64,000 nucleotides of DNA from Drosophila pseudoobscura (taxonomy: Eukaryota; Arthropoda; Insecta; Diptera; Drosophilidae): contig NC_046683.1 in assembly GCF_009870125.1 (NCBI RefSeq), positions 38,455,869 to 38,519,868 on the forward strand. Reading direction: 5' to 3'. Each line of letters begins with the position of its first letter. The first letter of the stretch is position 1. The notes under the pieces are model-generated. The model was not told where the DNA came from, made no database searches, and saw nothing but the letters and a program-made list of their open reading frames with translations. The position numbers were made by a program, and so were the translations under genes. Positions 10,567 through 20,464 of the stretch are shown piece after piece.

Positions 10567-11833
10567 TCAACTTGTTGTCACGGTCTTGCAGCCACTCACT
10601 GTGCTCGTCACTCCATTCACGACGATGGTCAAGGTGGTAAAGGTATCGGGACAGGTGTCGATCGTGCCCGGCGTCACGGTGGTGGTGGTTGTAGTCAAAC
10701 CGTCTGTCTCCGTGATCACCAGATCGCCCTGAAATTTTGGAACGATGGAGTATTTGAGAAAGGGTTAGATATCAGGGATGAGGATTTCTTACGGAGGGAG
10801 CCGCGGTTGTGGCTTGCGTGGTAACATCTGTGGGAGCAGCCGTGGAAATAGCCGTGGGAGCAGCCGTGGGTGCAGCCGTGGGAGTGGCGGTTGGGGAATC
10901 GGTGGCAGCAGAGGTTGGAGCGGCGGTTGGTGCATCGGTGGGTGTGGCCGTAGGAGCGACCGTTGATGCATCAGTAGGTGCTACCGTTGGAGTAGCTGTT
11001 GGTGCATCGGTGGGTGCTGCCGTTGGAGGAGCCGTCGATGCATCTGTTGGGGCAGTCGTCGATGTCTTTGTTGGAGCAGCAGTTGATGTATCAGTGGTTG
11101 CATCAGTAGTTGCAGGCGTAGGAGGAGTAGTGGGGGCTGAAGTTGGAGCCGCAGTGGGATACCTAGAAGGATAACGAGTTGCCTTGGTAGCTACCACTGT
11201 GGAGCCACGGGCCGGAGCCGCAGTAGTTTTAGGATACGCTCCATCAAAGGCCCTGTACGCCGGAGCGCTTTTCGAATACACGGGATAGGAAGAGGACCCA
11301 ACGGGATATGGACCGGGAGCCTCAGCGACTGCCTTGGCGCCATAGGGACCGTTGGCCGCGGCATAGGCGAATGAGTTTGAGCCTGAGATCGAAGAGTAGT
11401 GGGTGGCGTGCGTCGGTTGGGGGCGCAGATAATAGGGCGAAGGAGCCAGAGCAGAGTACGAGGAGCAGTAGTTGAGATCAGTTTGAGTCAGTTCTGGGAA
11501 GGAGGGAGAGTTTACTTTTGAGACACTAGTCCTGGCTGAGAGAGCACAGCACTCACCCGGATTGCCGGCGAAGAGCAGCTTAAGGTTTTGCGAGTCCAGC
11601 CGGCACTTGCTGGAGAACCGCTGGTACTGGCGGCCATCCGTGGCGCACACTGGGGAGCCGCCGGGCGGGCAGATGACGTCGTAGTAGCTGTCCGTGAATA
11701 CGTAGTCCAGCTGCGACTCTACCGAGCTGCCGTAGGATAGATCCCCATAGAGATCGTACTGGGCCTGAGCCGTGTGCAGGGCACCCAGGACACTAGCTAC
11801 GCTGAGGAGAAGATGGAGCTTGGAGTGGAACAT
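10567..11833 (-). CDS. secreted Kazal-like, APT-repeat mucin-like protein (copy B)
   Basis: Three exons, minus strand: 11833..11557, 11493..10793 and 10728..10567. The introns are 63 bp (GTGAGT...TTCCCAG) and 64 bp (GTAAGA...TTTCAG), phases 1 and 0 as in copy A. The first intron is a multiple of three without stops, so a longer unspliced frame is misleading. The frame closes at 379 aa. Residues 1-24 are a signal peptide ending TAQAQ. Residues 55-77 carry C55-x7-C63-x13-C77 (PVCATDGRQYQRFSSKC), a Kazal-like motif with the same C-x13-C as copy A. A Tyr/Ala/Pro-rich stretch follows, then a Thr/Pro/Ala tract of four-residue APTx-type repeats. Exon 3 encodes 53 residues with six consecutive Thr and two Cys. 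It is a likely extracellular glycoprotein. Its precise role and family name are not recognised. Confidence 0.85.
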
Positions 11834-11847
11834 GTTGTTGCCGAAGA

Positions 11848-11883
11848 ACTGATGTCTCTGCTAGCAGCGCTCACGCCTTTTAT
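11848..11883 (-). promoter_or_regulatory. TATA-like + TCAGT core promoter of mucin-like gene B
   Basis: On the minus strand CATAAAAG (plus about 11878-11884) lies about 30 bp upstream of ACATCAGT (TCAGT at plus 11848-11852). The ATG follows at 11833 after a 5'UTR of about 17 nt. This is the same layout, including CATCAGT, as in gene A. Confidence 0.7.
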
Positions 11884-12633
11884 GTGGAAACCCAAACACA
11901 ATCCCAAAACTAGAGCAAACCCCTGATAACTCCCTGGCTTGGCCGGGCTCTGTGACGGCGCTACGTGCCTGGCTTGTCAACCCGGACGAATGATTATATA
12001 CTCTTTACATCACCTTCCTCTGGTTAACGCTTCTATTCAGCTCCATCCCCGCTCTTATCACTCCGAAACGTGCGCTCTGAGTGCGACCGTTACCTCACAA
12101 AAACTCCCATCGCTCCGCATGCTTTTTTTAAACTCTCGCACTCGCACTTTGAGCACTCTCTGGTGACGCCCAGAAATGGGTGACCTATTGTGGAACGGCG
12201 ATCGTCAAGCTGGAACACTGATAATATTAATGGCATTGATAGTTGTGGGAAATTTATTTTCTTTACTATCTACTAATTACAATACTTTGATGCTATGATA
12301 AGGATCTATTATTATTTATAATAATGGAAATTCAAGGTAATTGCTAGAAAATAAAATTGGCCAATTATTGGAAATATTTTTTTTTCTTCAGTATTTCTTT
12401 CAGAATTTTTTTGATAAATTGTACAAAGAAACATTTGAAAACGTCATCCATCTGAAGAAACTTCCAACAAATGTAAAAGTTTCTTTTGAATAAACCAAAA
12501 TCTTGGCATAATGTAAGCGTAGTGCAACAATATAGAGCTGCATGTAGAGTATGTTAAAAAGTCAAAAAATTATTGTAGGAACTTAAACTTTTACTGAACC
12601 TTAAAAAAATATAATGTATTGTTTGGGGCACAA
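11884..12633. other. intergenic, no gene seen
   Basis: The upstream region of mucin-like gene B is followed by an AT-rich stretch (12230-12610) that should hold the 3'UTR of the minus-strand Hsp60-like gene. No other feature is supported. Confidence 0.5.
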
Positions 12634-14227
12634 CTACTTATTGGAGATCATATACTCGTGGTCGGTTATCAGGAGCGAGGCCATACCGGCGGCATTTGTG
12701 ATGGCAGTGCACACCACCTTGGTTGGATCCATGATACCCTTCATGGACATGCTACCGTATTTTCCTGACACCACATCGTATCCAAAATCCTCATACATGG
12801 GGGCCGTCTCCACAATATATACCACCTCGTCACCATCGAGTCCCGCATTTTGTGCAATAGTCCAGCACGGCATGCGTAGGGCTCGACGCACGGTATCCAC
12901 TCCGAGGCTCTGTACATCACATAGGGATCGCATGAGTTATGGATGATTGACGCGACTACCAACTTACCTGATCTTTGTTTTCGACTATCAAGCTCTCCAG
13001 ATGTTCCATGCACCGGATCAGGGCAGTGCCTCCACCGGGGACGAGGCCCCCTTCGACGGCAGCGTTCGTGATCCTAACTGCGTTGGCGATAAGAGCCTTT
13101 TTCTTTTCTTTGTCGCCCTCGCTGGAACCGCCGACCAAGAAGACAGCGACCCTAGTGTCGAGAAGAGCCATGCGTTCCTCTAGAATCTTTTTCTGGGATT
13201 GAGAGGATGACCAGCGAATCTCTTTCTCGATGGCATCGATACGGTCTACGATGGCCTTCTCATCGCCATAACCCTGAATCAGCAGAGTGTCCTCTTTCGT
13301 GATGGTCACATATCCTACCTGGCCGAGATTGTAGATGTTGATGGTGGCTGGTTCAGGCTCCGGCTCATTATTTTTGGGGAAGACAGCGCCACCTGAGGCC
13401 ATGGCAATATCTGTGAGGCCCCACCGGCCTAAGCAAGGGGCCTTAACAGCAGCCACCTTCGCATTCGCATTTATGCGCTGTAAAATCAAATGGTTCAAAG
13501 CCTCATCCACAATGTCCTTTGCAATAATCAGCAGGGGCATACGCTTCAATTCCGCCAGTTCCATGGCACGCACAATGCTCTCCGCCCGAGTGAGCGTATT
13601 GCGACAGATGAAGAGCAAAGCACTGTCGAATTCTACCAGGGATCGGCTTGGAGTGTTGATGAAGCTCGGCGAGATATAGCTCTGCCGGAACTTAATTGCA
13701 TCACAGAAACGCAGCTCTACATCGATGGTATTCGCGTTCCGTATGCAGATCTGTCCATCCAGTCCAATTGTGTTGATGGTCTGGTAGATCAGACCTCCGA
13801 TAGCCCGATCACCTTGTGCCGATGTTATGGCCACTCTAAGAAGCTGCTCAGGTCTGTTGATGGGGCGAGCCATGGCATTAAGTTGCTTAATGACCATTTC
13901 AACTGCTGCCATGATGCCGACCCGAATTTCTTTGGGATCGGCGCCTTTGGATATAAATTGGTTGCTCTCATTTACGAGAGCTCGCGCCAAAATTGTGGTA
14001 GTCGTTATACCGCCAACCTCCTGGTCTGAATCGTCTACTATATCCTGGACCACCTGGGTACTTATTTGAGCCAGTTTTTTTAATAGCGAATTGGCCACCG
14101 ACTTCTCTTCAATGAATCCATGGCGGGACAGGGCTCCGCCGTTTGAAAAACAACGTTTTATAATCGGCATCTGGCAATTAAGAAAAGTCAAAAAAGTATG
14201 CATTTTTTTAAATATTCGAAGAAGCAC
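12634..14227 (-). CDS. divergent Hsp60/GroEL-like chaperonin lacking catalytic acidic residues
   Basis: Two exons, minus strand: 14227..12968 and 12909..12634, with a 58-bp intron (GTAAGT...GTACAG, phase 0). The protein is 511 aa against about 570 for mitochondrial Hsp60. Similarity to Hsp60 runs from about residue 22 to the end: ITTTTILARAL, ISKGADPKEIR, YISPSFINT, KVAAVKAP, LDTRVAVFLVGGSSE, VPGGGTALIRC, RRALRMPC, GIMDPTKVV. The N-terminal 40-50 residues of the equatorial domain and the Gly/Met-rich tail are missing. Compared with GroEL, Asp52, Asp87 and Asp398 are replaced by H36, G72 and N382. The start is uncertain. The first ATG gives a basic, hydrophobic leader that could be a mitochondrial presequence, but TTCTTAATTGCCAG just before codon 20 is a good acceptor, so a missing upstream exon is possible. 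It resembles the divergent, testis-biased Hsp60 paralogues of flies (inference). Confidence 0.8.
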
Positions 14228-14229
14228 GG

Positions 14230-14911
14230 AATTTACTACACGAGTTGTTTCTTAAATTTTTTCTCAAGTTCAGATTCAGTTATATCAGAGTTCTCTATTG
14301 AATAACAATATGTATTTGATTTAAGTACATAAAACAAAAGGCTACCTAAAAAAAATTCTTTTCAAACCTCTGAAAACCTTGAATTTCATTCGGCAACAAT
14401 CATAATACTCAAAGAAAATGTACATTGTGGCAGAACTACATAGGGAGGTGTTTCCAAGGTGTTTCCACGAATCAGTCGATGTACTATGTTACCCTCCACT
14501 ATCAATGTCAATAAGCAATGTTCTTTCTAGAAAAAAATCAAAAAAAGGTCGCATATATTTTTTCTAATGGCATTAAACATATAAAATAACGCAAAAATAT
14601 CTCGCAATTCAGTTCTTACATGCCAGACTTTTTCGGTAAAGAACTTCCAGAACTAAATCTCACGGAATCCGAACGTTGCTTGTTGGAAATACATCTAAGA
14701 CTAGTTTCCCCTCAATATTTCCGTTGAAATGTAACAAAGAACTATTTATATATTTGAAATACATATTTAAAATGTGCCGAAACCCAAAGAGGAAACATAA
14801 GATAAAGGGTGATATATTAAATGAATGCAGGTTGCCTGCTGTTCGATAAGAAGAACTCTGGCCCAAACTAAAACTGTAACCCACACGGGGCTCTCTCAAC
14901 GAGAATCCAAA
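14230..14911. other. 5' flank of the Hsp60-like gene
   Basis: AT-rich. I looked on the minus strand for an exon encoding the missing Hsp60 N-terminus (a GPKGRNV-type motif) and did not find one. A minus-strand open frame at about 14380-14500 has no chaperonin similarity. Confidence 0.4.
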
Positions 14912-15989
14912 CGAGGGGACACCGCAACTCTACAGTTATACCCGATACTAAGTCAGTATGGCTCTCCTCCAGCAGGCGCCGCTAATATTGAACGACACGA
15001 CAAAGAGTGCGTGCGAGAGAGACAGAAAATCAGTCTGAGCGTGACGTCGGGCGCTGCGTAGCCAGTGCAAATTGATTTGTTCCTTTTGGCTATAAAAATT
15101 ATCTGATCTGATCCAGATTCAGCAATCTGATAGATATGGTCGTTATCTATGATTCTGCGTTTTTAGTTTTCTCGAATCTGCAATATTGTGGATGCAACAG
15201 ATTTTCGTCTTTTGTGGGGGCGGAAGGGGGTGGGGCGAAATTTTGAGATATACGTTTTATAGTGAAATCTTAAAGGAGTGTGTGTTTGGTTACACTAGCC
15301 TTAATAGTCTCTGAGATTTGTGGATGCCTCAGATTTTCGTCCTTTGCGGGGGCGGAAGGGGGTATGGCGAAATTTTGACATAAAATGGTCAAGGTCCGAT
15401 ATCACAGGAGTGTGGATACCAAATTTGGTTGCTCTGGCTCTTATAGGTTCTGAGGTCCTTGAACTCATATTTTGCAATTGGCAAAACCGACCATGAAACC
15501 TGTGTGTTAGAGAGAGACAGAGCGAGAAAGAATGAAATTGTTTTTTTGATTCTGGCTATAATAATTATACGACCTGTTTCAGGCTTTACACTCTAAAAGA
15601 TATAGTCATCCTCTACGATTCTGCGTTTTTGGTTTTATCGTTTCTTTGAAATTTTGGATGGCATAGATTTTCGCCCTTTGTGGGGGCGGAAGTGGGCGGG
15701 GCGAAGTTTTGAAATATTCTTGTAGCAGTGACATATCACAGAAGTCTGGGTATAAAACATCGTTGCTCTAGCTCTTATAGTCTTTGAGCACTAGGCGCTG
15801 AAGGGGACGGACAGACGGACGGACGGACAGACGGACAGACAGACATGGCTCAATCGACTCGGCTATTGATGCTCATCAAGAATATATATACTTTATGGGG
15901 TCGGAAACGATTCCTTCTGGACGTTACACACATCCACTCTTACCACAAATCTAATATACCTCAATACTCATTTTGAGTATCGGGTATAA
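14912..15989 (-). mobile_element. DINE-1/SGM-like element, near full-length copy 3
   Basis: Reverse orientation and about 1.08 kb. It matches copy 1 closely throughout, including the ATACCCGATACTAAGTCAGT subterminal repeat, the GACGGACGGACGGACAGACG microsatellite and the terminal ACTCATTTTGAGTATCGGGT. The right arm of the 3' hairpin is missing, so the sequence runs straight from GAGTTGCGGTGTCC to the terminal CTCG (read on the minus strand). Confidence 0.8.
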
Positions 15990-18900
15990 AAAATAGAAAA
16001 CTTAATGTGCAATCCAAATCGAATCACATCCATACGACAAATCTTATTGAGGAAGACCCGAGAAGCCGTACCGTTTCCGTTTAAATGTCTTAAGTAAATG
16101 CTGCCCGGCCCTCCCAGCTCGAGTAGCAATTTGTACGTCGTTGCTCCACAGCCCACCGCAAGTGACCACGCCCTGTTTGGCGTATATCAAACTGTTAGAC
16201 GCACACAACAGACATATTGCCGAGCATATCGTGTCACAGAAAGAAAGTAAGCTGGCAAGCAGGCGAACAGCTACTTGTTGCTGGGAACCCCTCACCCCAC
16301 TCCTTGGTCCACTCCTTGGCCCTGCGCACGAATCACTGAGAGAACGGGAGAGGAGAGCGTGGTCTGGCAGAGGCTATACAGAGAGAGAATACACTACGCT
16401 TCAACTACAAATACAAATTCAAATACAATATATCGTGGAAATTTAAGAAAAGCGATTCGAGGTGATTTATCCCCAGAGGCGCGATCAACGTCTTTCTTCT
16501 GTAGCATCCAACTGCATGATGCGCTGCTCGCCCTCGATGATGACGAAATTTCCCTTCCACTTGATGAGGGTGTTACAGACATACGTTAGCACTGCGACGA
16601 ACAGTAGCCAACAATATAGCTTTGGCGAGTATATAATACAAGCTGGTTTGGAGGGCCAAATCGGGTGCGAAGTATATAAAAAGTCTAACAATTATCATTA
16701 ATCTAATTCGTAATCAAAACAAGGAAAATTATATTTCGATTCAAATTTCACAACCGTTCATTATCCATATATCAAACCCAAGTTTTGTACGCTGTTTTTC
16801 ACTACCAAAATTTCCACAGAACGACAACAGACAAAACTAATTCAAAACTTTGCTGCCACCCCGACGGCGATTGCTTTGACTTCCACGAGTACACACTCGC
16901 AGTGTAGGCCCATGACAGCTTCCCTCGTTCCGTGCCGTGACTTGCCCCAGCAAGTCCGGGTCGGGGTCGGGTTGGGTTGTCGGGCCCGGGTGGGCCGTGT
17001 CGGTTCACGTCGACTCGCGTCGGGTCATGTCGCCTCGCGCTGGATGCCTGCTTGGTCACTTGCCACTAGAACGCGCTGCCGCACGGTCGGCATCTGAGAC
17101 AAGCCGCATCTGTGCCAGATAAAAGTTCACTTTTTTGCGCCTTTTTCTTCCGTTTTATTTATTTATTTTTTTTTGTGGTACTTTTTGTACATTACGTGCG
17201 ATAGACAGTAAACGGAACTTCTGGTTGAATAAATGAAACCGGCAGGTGTCCGAAGATCAGGTAGAAAAACTCAAATGGTTTTGATGTTTCCCGCTTTCAC
17301 CTTATCTCTATATTTCTTAATTGTGATGAAGTGAAAACGAACTAGAATTTTTGAATATCGTGTGGTAATTCACACGAAAATATTTCAAGAATTCGCTGCA
17401 GCAGAATTCACAGCAGGAGACACACTCTGGTTTCAGTAAGCAAAGATTTCTATTTCAAAATTATACATGGATGAAGATTATATAAAAATAAGTAATTGGT
17501 TAACATACCGATGCCAATTTCCGTTGCCTGGCATTCCCTGGCTTTGCCACACGAAAAGTTTTTCTTGGATCAGCTGGAAAGACAAAAACAGTGATGGACA
17601 GGAAATGACTGCAATAATTTACAAATGTAGCAATTTTTCTGCCTATCACTGGACCACGGGGATGACAGCAAAAAGGCGGAAAATCCAAAAAGATCGGGGG
17701 CCAGCGACATAATTGCATTTGGTATTTTGCACTAATATGGCGACCATTGAAGTCATTTATTATTTTAATTGGTGGCAAAAATAGCTGAATTGCCAGAAAA
17801 ATATAATACATAAGCAGCTCTATTAGGCGTCTGTGTGCGTGATGGCATTTCCGTTTCCGGGCTGTAAAAGCCAAAGCCACACAGTGCCTGAGAAGCAGCA
17901 TCATTAAGCGCATTGACTTTTTTGCCATCGCTCTGTTTCGCTTGCTAGACAAAACAATTCATCATCAATATTCAGCATGTGTACATATAATTATTCCTTC
18001 GCCCGATTCCCGACCACTGGCCATTTGTATCATTTTTAGCAGGGGAATGAGACTGAGCCTGGTCTTTGCTCGTTCTGCTCGTTCCTCTTATACGTTTTCG
18101 TACTGCTGCCTGTTTTTGACAATAAATTTCAATTTCATGCATAATTTATGCAAGCAAACGTTTTCCAATTATTCGTATTTTATGTAGGCTTCACACTGAA
18201 TTTATTTCTAAGACCAATTATTATAAAAACTATGAGTACTGTTAATAGAAATCTCGAGAAGTTCCTTATTGAGTGCTAACAACCAGTGAAGGGTTTTAAA
18301 CATAGACGTTTTATACATAAAGCAGGAAATGGATCAACTACATATGCGGTTTCATTATACATTTAACTAAATTGCAGCTGATTTGACTCTAAAGACATTT
18401 ACTTCCGCCGTATTCTATTGATTTATGATTTCTAATTATTTAAATATGTACATTTTTTAAACAAATGAAAGCTAAAGAAAAAAGAAAGGTTAGCTATGGA
18501 AATGTGAGATAATGTATTCGGTTTAGTTGAACTTTGAAAGCCAGAAAAAGGCATCTTTTTTATTCATGTTTGGACAATTGGTTTGCTTGACTTTAAGGTA
18601 ATCAGGTAAGGTAGTCAAAAGATGAATGTGAAACAAATTGGGAAGATGTTAAAAAATTCAGAAATCGAACTGATTGAAAAATTCAGGTTTTTATTGATTC
18701 GTTAATACCAATTTAAGATTCGAAAATTAAACAAATAAAACCGAACTTTATTAACTTTATGCATTCTTATACTCGTACTTTGCGGTGCCTCTAAAATGCC
18801 CCAGCGCCATTAAAAGGAATTACATTGCATTGCAGCGCCATGGCGCTGCACTGTGGGTGACTGCATCCGGCAGTGCACTGCATTCAGTTTAATATAGGAA

Positions 18901-20464
18901 ACCAGACATGGGAAAGCCTAATGATTAAAATTGCAATTAATGCTCATTAATGTTGGTTAGACTCGACCCCACGTCAGGAATTTTAAAAGATGGCAGACAA
19001 TGGCCATTATCCATTTGAAGCTCTGAAAACCGCAAATTGCCGTTGTATCAAGAAAGACACTTGCAGAATGAACAGACGTAATAATAAACACTCCCTCTAG
19101 AAGGTTATAATTATTTGAGAATGACCTATACAAGAAAAATATGAAAACCAAAGGAATATATTTATTTCAACTTTTCCCGAGTCAAAGTCAAAATTATCAA
19201 TCTTGAATTTGAAGGTTTCCAGACGGTCAGTTAAAGCTACAAAGTGTTTAGGTCCGATTTACAGCTGCTAAAAATGTGGTTTTTTAGAATTACAAAGTTT
19301 AACACAACCAGATGTTAGATTATTAAGCTATGAAAAAAAACGCACCACTTAAAAAAAAGTAAAAGTAACCAGATTTGAAAAATTTTAACAAAAAGACAAA
19401 ACAGAAAAGGAAACAAAATTTTAAGCAATTTTATAGCCACAAATCTATTTAAAAAAAAACGTAGAAAAAAAGTTCTTAGGGTAATATATATACTCTTATG
19501 TGTACCTTTTGCATTTATAAAAGCCTTTTTCTGCCTTTTGCATACATTTTCATGCACCCGTTCTCTACTAGCCTGGGGTATAAAAACAAGCAAACTGCAG
19601 GAGTGTTTTCCCTTCTCAAATCTTCCTGAAAACTGTCAAAAAAAGTAATAAATAAAAGTAAAAAACCGCAAATTAAAGTTTTTCCCGCAGCCTCCTCCAC
19701 AACAGACTTGTTCTCATCCTCCTTCGGTGTGCATTTACCGAGACACTGGAGCTGGGACTGGGGTACCAAATGGATCAGAATCTAGAGCTGTTGCGGGTGG
19801 GTCGGTACCAGTGCAGGGCTTCTGTTAAAACTCAATCAAGCGAAATGAGTTTTGATTAAAAATATAACCGAGTTAGGCTAGAACTTCGCAGCGCAGCTCA
19901 TCCTACGAGTATGCCACATGTGTCTCCCTGTCTCCCGGTGGCACTTCCGTGGGGTGTCATCCCTCCTTTCATCACGGCGACCTTTTCGATCGATGTGCAG
20001 TGCATTTCATTTGAGTTTGCCCTGTGGCATTTGCTTTGAGACCAAATGCAATTAAGCTCCTTTAAATGCTGACATTAATTAGACAATAAACTGATTTATA
20101 ACATATGGGTGGTACGGTGTGTTGTGTTGCGGTGCGGTGCGGCGTATCGTGGTCTGCCCGTGGGCTCTGAGCGGTGAGCGAAGCAATGCAATCAAAGTCC
20201 CATTCAACGTTAAACCTGTCACAATTTGCTTGTCTTGGCCGGGGGTCTGGTCTGGTCCAGAGCATGATATATCTGGCTGCACAATGCCATTCAATCTGAT
20301 TCTAGTTCTTGGCAAAATTACGAGTATCTGTATCAGTTTCCTCTAAGCTCAACTCTTTGAAGCCTAACCAAATTACCGAGGCACACACGAATGGACAGCC
20401 AGAAGCAGCTCAAGTCTCTACCATCTCTGCTTTCCCCATCTCCTCCTCCAGCCAGCTTTGAGAT
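15990..20464. other. intergenic region upstream of hec
   Basis: Mostly AT-rich non-coding DNA. Apart from the weak frame at 16485-16691, nothing is supported. The 150-codon frame at 17500-17952 (minus) has no domain and no coding codon pattern. The hec promoter should lie in the last kilobase, but no clear TATA/Inr pair was identified. Confidence 0.4.
16485..16691 (-). CDS. possible exon of a small membrane protein
   Basis: A stop-to-stop minus-strand frame whose C-terminal 45 codons look coding: one hydrophobic segment (YCWLLFVAVLTYVCNTLI), then a polar tail KWKGNFVIIEGEQRIMQLD ending in ATEERR and TGA, with strong C/G third positions. No ATG precedes the hydrophobic segment, so it would have to be a last exon. 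CCCTCCAAACCAG at about 16650 (read on the minus strand) is a good acceptor. No upstream exon was found and no family is recognised. Confidence 0.3.
   Translation of the reverse strand: MLDFLYTSHPIWPSKPACIIYSPKLYCWLLFVAVLTYVCNTLIKWKGNFVIIEGEQRIMQLDATEERR

Noticed and set aside
10778..11174. Plus-strand Gly/Arg/Ser-rich and Ala/Val/Gly-rich frames
   Set aside because: Antisense shadows of the APTx repeat of mucin-like gene B.
13335..14069. Plus-strand frames of 80-179 codons opposite the Hsp60-like gene
   Set aside because: Antisense to a clearly homologous coding exon; no domain of their own.
17500..17952. 150-codon minus-strand frame
   Set aside because: No conserved domain, atypical composition (many rare residues in runs), no promoter or splice support, and it lies in AT-rich intergenic sequence.
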